Origin: Bacteroidales bacterium | GTDB taxonomy: Bacteria > Bacteroidota > Bacteroidia > Bacteroidales > JAAUTT01 | Direction of reading: 5' to 3' | DNA: 6,006 nt | NCBI GenBank assembly: GCA_012031335.1 | Contig: JAAUTT010000311.1 | Location: forward strand, 1 to 6,006 | Shown here: positions 1 to 6,006 of the stretch, one piece after another | Layout of the letters: each line of letters starts with the position of its first letter | Numbering within the stretch: position 1 is the stretch's first letter | The notes under the pieces: generated by a model | Databases searched by the model: none | Told to the model about the DNA's origin: nothing | Seen by the model: only the letters and a program-made list of their open reading frames with translations | Position numbers and translations under genes: made by a program

Positions 1-1
1 C

Positions 2-1277
2 GACCGGGAAATGGATCTCTACCTTGCCGGCTTCGACGTACTGGGCACCATGGCTCATATCATCATTGCTCGAAAGCATTGGTTTGATTGAAAAAGGGGA
101 ATTGCCCCTGCTTCTTGCCGAGTTGAAAAATATCCACCTGCAAATACACCAGGGAAACTTTACTATAGAAGAGGATGCAGAAGATGTTCACTCTCAGGTG
201 GAAGTGATGCTAACCCGTAAGCTCGGCGATATTGGGAAAAAAGTACATAGCGGCCGCTCCCGAAATGATCAGGTACTTGTAGACTGCAAACTATTTATCC
301 GCCATGAACTCCGGGAGATAGCCGGGAATGTCAAAACCCTTTTCGAAAAACTTCAGGAACAAAGTGAAAAATACAAGGATGTTTTACTACCCGGATACAC
401 CCATTTGCAGGTAGCCATGCCCTCTTCTTTCGGACTGTGGTTTGGTGCCTATGCCGAAAGCCTGAAAGATGATCTCCATCTGTTGCTTTCGGCCTGGAAA
501 ATTGCCAATCAAAATCCATTGGGCTCGGCAGCGGGTTATGGATCTTCGTTTCCTTTGAACCGGCAGATGACTGCCGACCTTCTTGGCTTCGATAACCTGA
601 GCTATAATGTAGTATATGCACAAATGGGGCGTGGTAAAACCGAAAAAACAGCTGCCTTTGCCATGAGTTCCGTGGCAGCCACATTATCGCGTATGGCTTA
701 CGACCTGTGTCTTTACATGAGCCAGAATTTTGCCTTCGTTAGTCTGCCCGATGAATTAACTACCGGATCGAGCATTATGCCACACAAGAAAAATCCCGAT
801 GTTTTTGAACTTGTAAGGGCAAAATGCAATAAAATACAATCCCTCACTTACGAAATAACTTTATTGCTTAATAACCTGCCTTCGGGTTATTTCCGCGATA
901 TGCAGATACTCAAGGAAAGTCTCTTTCCAGCTTTCGGCCAGCTGAACGATTGCCTGGAGATTATGACATTTATGGCCGACAAACTAAAAATAAACACTCA
1001 AATTTTAAGCGATCCCAAATACAAATATCTTTTCAGTGTGGAGGAAGTAAACCGGTTGGTACTCGAGGGTGTTCCATTCCGCGATGCTTATAAAAAAACA
1101 GGAATAGCTATAAATGAAGGCAATTTCAATCCCGATACCAGGGTAGTTCATACACACGAAGGAAGTATAGGCAACCTTTGCAATAAGGAAATTAAAGCGC
1201 TATTCGATACCACCCTTTCGGATTTCAGCTTCCCGAAGGTAGATAAGGCGATAAGCCAATTACTTGCCAGGATTTAA
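2..1277 (+). CDS. argH: Argininosuccinate lyase (ArgH), 5'-partial, one apparent frameshift
   Basis: ArgH splits argininosuccinate into arginine and fumarate, the last step of arginine synthesis, in the cytoplasm as a homotetramer of the fumarase/aspartase superfamily. Visible signatures are HSGRSRNDQ (nt 246-272), the GYTHLQ segment with the family's conserved Thr-His (about 390-407), and the superfamily loop GSSIMPHKKNP (765-797), which carries the catalytic serine. The gene enters from the left edge: frame 2 reads DREMDLYLAGFDVLGTMAH and then hits a stop at 89-91. Removing one T at 66-67 joins it to the frame ending at 1277 and gives the smooth reading MAHIIMLESIGLIEK. An ATG at 24 is therefore a false start in the wrong frame. 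In-window repaired length is 424 aa; with about 20-25 missing residues this reaches the usual size of about 445. The stop lies 3 bp from that of the convergent PLP-enzyme gene. The family call is very secure; the indel is most likely a sequence error. Confidence 0.96.
   Translation, partial: TGKWISTLPASTYWAPWLISSLLESIGLIEKGELPLLLAELKNIHLQIHQGNFTIEEDAEDVHSQVEVMLTRKLGDIGKKVHSGRSRNDQVLVDCKLFIRHELREIAGNVKTLFEKLQEQSEKYKDVLLPGYTHLQVAMPSSFGLWFGAYAESLKDDLHLLLSAWKIANQNPLGSAAGYGSSFPLNRQMTADLLGFDNLSYNVVYAQMGRGKTEKTAAFAMSSVAATLSRMAYDLCLYMSQNFAFVSLPDELTTGSSIMPHKKNPDVFELVRAKCNKIQSLTYEITLLLNNLPSGYFRDMQILKESLFPAFGQLNDCLEIMTFMADKLKINTQILSDPKYKYLFSVEEVNRLVLEGVPFRDAYKKTGIAINEGNFNPDTRVVHTHEGSIGNLCNKEIKALFDTTLSDFSFPKVDKAISQLLARI
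66..67. other. Apparent 1-base insertion in argH
   Basis: The reading ATC ATC ATT stays in frame 2 and soon reaches a stop. Dropping one T gives ATC ATC ATG CTC GAA, that is IIMLE, which continues directly into the long argH frame. This is the only one of the six indels in a run as short as two bases. Confidence 0.85.
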
Positions 1278-1280
1278 GCT

Positions 1281-2305
1281 TCATTCTGGTTTTTTGGGTG
1301 CATTTACTTCAACTATTTCCGAAAAAACCTTCATCTGCGAAAAAAGCTCGAACATGCCGCCCGTGTGAATAAAGAGTAAATTTTTAAACCGGTATATTTC
1401 CCTTTTTTGATATCAGAAACTAGTCCGTACATAGCTTTGCCAGTATAAACATTATCAAGAATAATTCCTTCCATTTGGGCAAGCGATCGGATAAAATTTA
1501 ATTCATCGGTAGTACTTAACCCATAACCTCTTCCGATATAATCATCCACAAGCTGTACATCATTGTTAGCTGGCATTATACCAACATTTCCATAGGCAGA
1601 AAATTCAGTGAAAATATCGTTGATTGCATTTTGAAAATACGGTATACTCCCCCCTACCAGATAGCCCGTAAGTAAAGCCTGGTGACGAATGGCGAGTTTC
1701 CCCAGCAGGAGTCCCCCATAGGTGCCCCCGGATCCCACAGCTATTACAATGGCATCGAAACTGATTCCCATCTGTTTTTCCTGCTCCGCTATTTCGATAA
1801 AAGCATCGTAATAGCCAAACGACCCAATACCATTGGAAGCGCCTTCGGGAATGATATAAGCCTTATTTCCCTGTTGCTCTTTTTCGGATTTTATTTCCTG
1901 CATTATATTGTTACGATTTTCAGCATAATCTTCGGGACTGATAAACCGAATTTCGGCGCCCAATAATTTATCGAGAAACAAATTACCTTCGGCCGGACTG
2001 TCGCTTGTACCCCGGAGCAATAAACAGCATTTCAAACCAAGTCGGGAAGCAACAGCAGCTGTTGCCCTGCAATGATTCGATTGATTTCCACCGCAGGTAA
2101 TCAGGTAATTACAACCACTATTTATAGCTTCATTTACTGAATATTCGAGTTTTCGTACTTTATTGCCCGACCATTCCATGCCGGTTTGATCGTCCCTTTT
2201 GATGTAAATGGCAGGTCCTCCTAACGAAGCAGATAATCGGTCGAGTTTTTCAATTCGGGTAGGTAAGTTCGACAGGTAAAGCTTTTCGGGTTTGTTTATT
2301 TTCAT
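1281..2305 (-). CDS. PLP-dependent D-cysteine desulfhydrase / ACC deaminase family enzyme, one apparent frameshift near its 3' end
   Basis: A fold-type II PLP enzyme. Family members convert D-cysteine to pyruvate, H2S and ammonia, or ACC to 2-oxobutyrate and ammonia. The start is ATG at 2305-2303. Visible residues: SGNKVRKLEY with the PLP lysine K49; GGNQSNH with S76 and N77; the phosphate-binding loop GSGGT at 191-195; and VYTGK with Y287 and T288. The frame as read stops at 1331 after an atypical tail. One extra base in the run at 1381-1388 restores LLFIHTGGMFELFSQMK and an end at 1281, giving 341 aa, normal for the family (about 330-340). Thr after the active-site Tyr and Thr in HTGG are the residues known to favour D-cysteine desulfhydrase; true ACC deaminases have Glu and Leu there. 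I therefore prefer a DcyD-like activity, though the substrate is inferred. It is divergent from the CotH gene and convergent with argH. AGGA lies only 2 nt before the ATG, so it is a weak ribosome site. Confidence 0.92.
1381..1388. other. Apparent 1-base deletion in the PLP-enzyme gene
   Basis: The plus strand reads TTTTTAAA. One more T or A here joins the frame after codon 306 to a frame that continues with the family-typical HTGG motif and ends at 1281. Either run could have lost the base: the repaired codon is Leu or Phe, and both are acceptable. Confidence 0.85.
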
Positions 2306-2436
2306 GGTCCTGATATTAAAAACTTTGGCTTAAAATAACATAAAATAGCCATAAATATTAATTATTTCATGAAGTAATGTTAAATATTCATGAAGAATTG
2401 CTTTCTTTCGTAAAAACACGAAAACTACTAACTAAT
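2306..2436. promoter_or_regulatory. AT-rich divergent intergenic region, presumably holding both promoters
   Basis: This 131-bp stretch separates the divergently transcribed PLP-enzyme and CotH genes, so it must hold at least the start signals for both unless one is read from elsewhere. It is strongly AT-rich. I could not find an exact copy of the Bacteroidota -7 element (TAnnTTTG) with a correctly spaced -33 TTG on either strand, so no individual promoter is called. It contains the pair of TTCATGAA palindromes listed separately. Confidence 0.5.
2361..2399. repeat. Two TTCATGAA palindromes with centres 21 bp apart (candidate operator pair)
   Basis: The first copy sits in an 18-bp near-perfect palindrome at 2361-2378 (ATTATTTCATGAAGTAAT), in which 8 of 9 base pairs match. 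The second core, TTCATGAA at 2387-2394, has weaker flanks. TTCATGAA is its own reverse complement, and a 21-bp centre-to-centre distance is two helical turns, so both copies would face the same side of the DNA. The pair lies 42-76 bp before the chosen CotH start and about 56-94 bp before the PLP-enzyme start, a plausible place for a dimeric regulator. In such AT-rich sequence chance is a real alternative, and no regulator gene is in the window. Confidence 0.35.
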
Positions 2437-2505
2437 ATGCATAATGGTAAAAAGGCAATTCTGATAATGTTGCTGTGCCAGGTAGTACTCAGTGGAACGG
2501 CTCAG
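2437..2505 (+). other. Sec signal peptide of the CotH-family protein
   Basis: The first 23 residues show a short basic start (HNGKK), a hydrophobic core (AILIMLLCQVVL) and a small-residue end (SGTAQ), with likely cleavage close to the Gln before TVNHW. There is a Cys in the core but no lipobox followed by the mature part, so a lipoprotein is less likely. Export across the inner membrane fits the T9SS tail at the other end. Confidence 0.8.
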
Positions 2506-4664
2506 ACAGTTAATCACTGGGAAACAATAATCAAAGCTGAAGAAAGCTGGAAGTATATTGTACCATCATCGGAGCCTGATACAAACTGGCGTTACACCGG
2601 TTTTGATGACGCCAGCTGGAGCACTGGTCCCGGAGGCTTCGGTTATGGAGATAATGACGACAGAACAACAGTGGCTGTAGCTACCAAATCGGTATTTTTC
2701 AGAAAGACATTTGAAATTACTGATACCTCTGTTATCACCAGTTTGATACTAAATGCTGATTATGATGATGCCTTTGTTGCCTGGATCAATGGGAAGGAGG
2801 TAGCCAGAGGTGGTGGCCTTACCGACAGGATCCCCGCTTACGATAAACTGGCTTCGTATACACACGAGGCTGTAATCTACAATGGCGGAAATCCCGAATC
2901 GTACCTGATCCAAAAGGATAAACTAAAAAAAAATATTGAAACAAGGCTCCAATGTTCTTTGTGTGCAAGTTCACAATGATGCTGCAACCTCCTCCGATTT
3001 AACAGGAATCATATATCTATCAGCCGGGATTGTAAATGAATCACTGTATTTTCAGCCAACACCTTCGTGGTTCCAGCCCCCTGTGGAAACGGGATCGTCC
3101 AACCTGCCAATCGTTCATATTAACACCAACGGCAGGGCTATTGATGATGAACCTAAAATACCGGGTATTCTTTCTGTCATGTATAAAGGAGTAGGAGCAG
3201 AGAACAATCTGACAGACACACCAATTCTGGAATGCCGGATCGGAATTGAAACCCGCGGCTCATCATCGCAGATGTTTCCAAAAAAATCTTTTGGTTTTGA
3301 AACCAGAACGGCCCTGGATTCCAATCTTAATGTATCCATATTAGGATTACCTGTCGAAAACGACTGGATATTATACGCTCCATACGACGATAAAACCTTT
3401 TTAAGAGATATCCTTGCTTACAGACTGGGAAACCTGATGGGGCATTACACACCACGATTCGTAATGTGCGAACTGTATCTGAATAACCAGTATTGGGCGT
3501 TTATGTGCTGATGGAGAAAATAAAGCAGGGAGTTAACCGTGTTAATATTGCCAATCTGAAGCCGGAGGATATTTCGGGTAAGTCGCTGACCGGAGGATAC
3601 ATATTTAAAATAGATAAAACAACGGGAGTAAATAATGAAGGCTGGATATCGCAGTACAAGACTAAAAGCGGAGGGGAGATTACGCTGCTGTACCATGATC
3701 CAAAACCCGATGAAATGCAAATCCACAAAAAGCCTATATCAAATTTTTTGTGAATGAGTTCGAAAAAGCCCTGGCCTCCTCCAACTTTAAGGATGAGCTA
3801 ATGGGTTATCGCAAGTTTATTGATGTCGCATCATTTACCGATTATTTCCTGATAAATGAACTCTCAAAGAATGTTGATGGATACAGGATCAGTTCCTTCT
3901 TTCATAAGGACAGGGAAGACCGCGGGAATAAAATTGTTGCCGGTCCGTTGTGGGATTACAATTTGGGATTTGGAAATGCCGATTATTACGATGGCGCTTC
4001 TGTTACAGGCTGGTTCTACAACAGCAGCTATTTGAGCGGTGACTACTGGCAGGTGCCGTTCTGGTGGGAACGGTTTCTTCAGGATCCATTCTACCGCCAG
4101 GTGATGGCAGAACGATACAACAGCTTCAGGCAAAACATTCTTAAAACAGAAACCATTCACACATATATCGATTCGTTTGTGAATGTACTGCAACAGGCCC
4201 AGGTCCGGAATTATCAGAAATGGCCAATCCTGGGCACCTATACCTGGCCAAATCCCTTTATAGGAGCAACCTACCAGCAGGAAATTGATTACATGAAAAC
4301 ATGGATCAGCGACCGGTTAAACTGGATGGATGTAAATATCCCTTATCTTCTAATTCTGGATAATCCTGAATTAAACAGACAGATCACCGATGAGCTGGCC
4401 GTTATCTATCCCAATCCGTTTCATGCATACCTGAACATCGAAATATTTGCCGATAATCAGGCCCGGGAAGCATCTGTTACCATTCACGACATGACAGGGA
4501 GGCAGCTTTTCAAAGACCAGGTAAACCTTAATTTCCGCGAAAAGACCTACTACTCGCTGAGTGAAAGATGGGAAGGAGTGGCGCAGCTATCTACTGGTGT
4601 TTATCTGATTGGCATTAAGCTGGACAGCGGGAAGGAATTTCAGGCAAAAATCATCAAGAAATAA
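2437..4664 (+). CDS. Secreted CotH-family kinase-like protein with T9SS sorting domain; three apparent frameshifts
   Basis: The CotH family includes atypical protein kinases, known from Bacillus spore-coat phosphorylation; substrates in Bacteroidota are unknown. After conceptual repair the protein is 742 aa. Its order is: signal peptide (1-23, ending SGTAQ); beta-sandwich resembling galactose-binding-like domains (about 25-200, with NWRYTGFDDASW and GFGYGDNDD); CotH domain (about 220-640); and T9SS C-terminal domain (about 655-742). CotH landmarks are TRGSSSQ and KK (272-283), NDWILYAPYDD (308-318), ELYLNNQYWGVYVLMEKIK, GGYIFKIDK, NVDGYR with candidate catalytic D481, and GPLWDYNLGFGN (503-514) with candidate metal-binding D507. 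Start 2437 is preferred over ATG 2377 because it opens directly with a signal peptide; the earlier start adds 20 residues unlike one. No Shine-Dalgarno is seen. Single-base errors at 2925-2933, 3495-3497 and 3727-3731 split it into four frames. The product is likely surface-attached or released; its role is not known. Confidence 0.9.
2925..2933. other. Apparent 1-base insertion in an A9 run (CotH gene)
   Basis: Nine A in a row. With eight, the reading is KDKLKKILKQGSNVLCVQVH, which completes the beta-sandwich domain; with nine, the frame runs to a stop at 2977-2979 after an unrelated tail. Confidence 0.87.
3495..3497. other. Apparent 1-base deletion in a G run (CotH gene)
   Basis: GGG should be GGGG: this changes NNQYWAFMC-stop to NNQYWGVYVLMEKIK, a hallmark segment of the CotH family. 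The frame then runs on without a break to the next indel. Confidence 0.9.
3727..3731. other. Apparent 1-base deletion in an A run (CotH gene)
   Basis: Five A follow CAC. Six A give HKKAYIKFFVNEFEKAL and join the third and fourth pieces of the gene; as read, the frame ends with ISNFL and a stop at 3751-3753. Confidence 0.88.
4398..4661 (+). other. T9SS type A C-terminal sorting domain of the CotH-family protein
   Basis: About 85 residues beginning AVIYPNPF, then a beta-rich stretch with VTIHDMTGRQLF and LSTGVYLIGIK, ending in KIIKK. This is the usual pattern of the Por-secretion tail: YPNP, a D-x-x-G-R turn, G-V-Y, and a basic end. It directs export through the outer membrane by the type IX system, commonly with cleavage and anchoring to surface lipopolysaccharide. 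T9SS machinery genes are not in the window. Confidence 0.88.
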
Positions 4665-4773
4665 CTCCGGTTTAACTTTAAATTCCATGGGATTACTTAT
4701 TTTGTATCTGTACCTGTATTTCGTATAGTTAAACAAAGATAAAACAGATGAATTTTTGTAATTAAAAGCTGCT

Positions 4774-6006
4774 ATGACTCAACATTTACCTGAGAAGAAT
4801 TCCAAAAAAGTAATCAATGCCTGGTGTTCGTACGACATAGCCAACTCGGCTTATAGTTTAAGTATAAGTACGGTTTTATATCCAATATATTATCAGGAAG
4901 TAACCAATCAGGCCTGGGGTTCATCGGTTGTGGAATTTATGGGAAGGCGAATTGAAAATACAGCCTTATACGATTATGCAATTGCATGTGGTTATTTGTT
5001 AATTATATTTTTAACCCCTCTCCTATCCGGTATTGCTGATGCCGCCGGATTGCGAAAACGATTCATGCAGTTTTTCACTTTTGTGGGAGCATTCTCGTGT
5101 ATGAGCCTGTACTTCTTTAACGGACATAATCTCTTTGTGGGAATTGTATTTCCGGCAATAGCGGTAGTAGGCTTTGCCGGATCACTGGTATATTATAATT
5201 CCTTTTTGCCGATGATTGCAACTCCCGATCATCACGACCGTATCAGTGCCCGAGGTTTTTCATGGGGATATGGAGGCAGCATGTTGCTACTGATTATCAA
5301 CCTGTTTTGTATTGAAAAATATGAAATGTTTGGTTTTCGGGTAAACTCGATGCTGTTAGATTTGCCTTCCTTGAAGTAGGGATATGGTGGCTGGTAATAT
5401 CCCAATATGCATTTAAGCACCTCAAAGAGACCAGGAGTTCTGTAAATTTTAATAGTAACCTTTTCGGCAAGGGCTTTAAAGAGATTCTCAGTGTTTTTAA
5501 AGCTGTAAGAAAGCAAAATCAGATGCGGCTTTTTTTACTTGCTTTCTTTCTTTTCAGCGTAGGAGTTCAAACCATTATTCTGGTCGCTACCCTGTTTGGC
5601 AGTAAAGAGTTGGGTATAACCGGTTCAAAGCTTATTATCACCATTTTACTTATTCAGATACTTGCTATAGTGGGAGCAACGGTTTTCGGCAGGGTATCGG
5701 CACATCTGGGAAATAAAATTTCTCTTATGATTATGTTGGTTATCTGGACAGTGGTTTGCACTGTAGCTTACTTTATAAAAACCGATGTGCACTTTTTCGT
5801 TTTGGCATCTGCAGTAGGTTTGGTGATGGGGGGCATACAATCGCAGGCACGTTCCACCTATTCCAAAATGATACCCGAAAGCACAAACGATACTTCATCT
5901 TATTTCAGTTTTTATGATATTACTGAAAAGGCAGCTATCGTATTGGGAATGTTGAGTTTCGGTTTTATCGAACACTTTACCGGCAATATGCGCACCAGCG
6001 CCTTGG
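4774..6006 (+). CDS. Major facilitator superfamily transporter, UMF1/Atg22-like, 3'-partial, one apparent frameshift
   Basis: An inner-membrane transporter of the Atg22-like UMF1 group of the MFS; substrates of the bacterial members are not established. Visible family features are the opening INAWCSYDIANSAYSL with the first helix, the loop SGIADAAGLRKRFMQFF after helix 2, DRISARGFSWGYGGS before helix 5, and GGIQSQARSTYSKMIPE after helix 10. About eleven of twelve expected helices can be traced. As read, the frame stops at 5377-5379 after about 188 genuine residues. One more T in the run at 5334-5337 gives MFGFSGKLDAVRFAFLEVG, and the new frame stays open to the window edge without another stop. 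The repaired in-window length is 411 aa, so about 20-50 residues lie beyond the edge. ATG 4774 is chosen because a short polar N-terminus leads straight into helix 1. It follows the CotH gene by 109 bp on the same strand; co-transcription is possible but unsupported. Confidence 0.92.
5334..5337. other. Apparent 1-base deletion in a T run (transporter gene)
   Basis: TTTT should be TTTTT. The repair replaces the tail RVNSMLLDLPSLK-stop with GFSGKLDAVRFAF, the start of helix 6, and opens the rest of the transporter to the right edge. Confidence 0.9.

Noticed and set aside
24..65. ATG at 24 as the argH start
   Set aside because: The first codons in that frame encode residues unlike ArgH, while the overlapping frame 2 encodes a good ArgH N-terminal segment (DREMDLYLAGFDVLG). 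The gene continues from beyond the left edge.
331..684. Minus-strand open frame inside argH
   Set aside because: It lies wholly antisense to a strongly conserved gene, and its translation shows no recognisable domain or composition of a real protein.
1682..1966. Plus-strand open frame inside the PLP-enzyme gene
   Set aside because: It is a shadow of the conserved minus-strand coding sequence. The hydrophobic stretch comes from reverse reading of Lys/Glu/Ile-rich codons.
2377..2436. An in-frame ATG at 2377 as start of the CotH gene
   Set aside because: It adds 20 mixed charged/polar residues before a textbook signal peptide and overlaps the TTCATGAA palindromes. ATG 2437 gives a normal secreted-protein start.
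2925..2933. Programmed slippage on the A9 run as a regulatory frameshift
   Set aside because: A9 could slip in principle, but the same gene has two more indels at ordinary short runs and the neighbouring genes have them too. A common technical cause is simpler.
3864..4193. Minus-strand open frames within the CotH gene (also 3115-3339 and 3445-3728)
   Set aside because: All are antisense to sequence that reads as conserved CotH domain on the plus strand, with no start context or family resemblance of their own.
4697..4758. Promoter-like TTATTTTG (4697-4704) and AATTTTTG (4751-4758) before the transporter
   Set aside because: Each is one mismatch from TAnnTTTG, but I see no TTG element at the proper upstream spacing, and such 8-mers are common in AT-rich DNA.
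4665..4773. Terminator or small gene between the CotH and transporter genes
   Set aside because: No stable GC-rich hairpin followed by a T run, and no credible open frame, is visible in these 109 bases.
5646..5840. Minus-strand open frames within the transporter (also 5232-5516)
   Set aside because: They are antisense to helix-coding segments of the transporter, and their His/Cys/Tyr-rich translations resemble nothing known.
1..6006. A new multi-gene system, mobile element, CRISPR array or RNA gene
   Set aside because: All coding space is taken by four recognisable families with unrelated roles. No tandem or terminal repeats, transposase motifs, or tRNA/rRNA sequences were found by reading.

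Overview
The window looks like ordinary chromosomal DNA from a member of the Bacteroidota, probably a free-living or environmental lineage of the Bacteroidales/Marinilabiliales type. The reasons are a secreted protein ending in a type IX secretion (T9SS) sorting domain, A-rich leaders without clear Shine-Dalgarno sites, and Bacteroidota-style wording in ArgH (MPHKKNPD). Placement below phylum is inference.

Layout: (1) 2-1277 (+), argH, argininosuccinate lyase, missing about 20-25 N-terminal residues off the left edge. (2) 1281-2305 (-), a PLP enzyme of the D-cysteine desulfhydrase/ACC deaminase family, convergent with argH with only 3 bp between the stop codons. (3) 2306-2436, an AT-rich divergent intergenic region with two TTCATGAA palindromes whose centres are 21 bp apart. 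(4) 2437-4664 (+), a secreted CotH-family kinase-like protein with signal peptide, N-terminal beta-sandwich, CotH domain and T9SS tail. (5) 4665-4773, a short spacer with no gene and no convincing signal. (6) 4774-6006 (+), an Atg22/UMF1-type major facilitator transporter that runs off the right edge.

The most important point for a reader is that all four genes are broken by single-base indels: six in total, near 66-67, 1381-1388, 2925-2933, 3495-3497, 3727-3731 and 5334-5337. Five lie in homopolymer runs. In every case adding or removing one base restores a family-typical, continuous protein. This is best explained by sequencing or assembly error, not by four pseudogenes. Conceptual repair gives proteins of at least 424 aa (ArgH), 341 aa (PLP enzyme), 742 aa (CotH) and at least 411 aa (transporter). 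Open frames taken at face value would split the CotH gene into four pieces, hide the second half of the transporter, and give false ends to argH and the PLP enzyme.

The genes do not form an evident pathway: one is arginine biosynthesis, one is amino-acid catabolism or detoxification, one is a surface or secreted kinase-like protein, and one is a transporter. I found no mobile element, CRISPR array, RNA gene or new multi-gene system.
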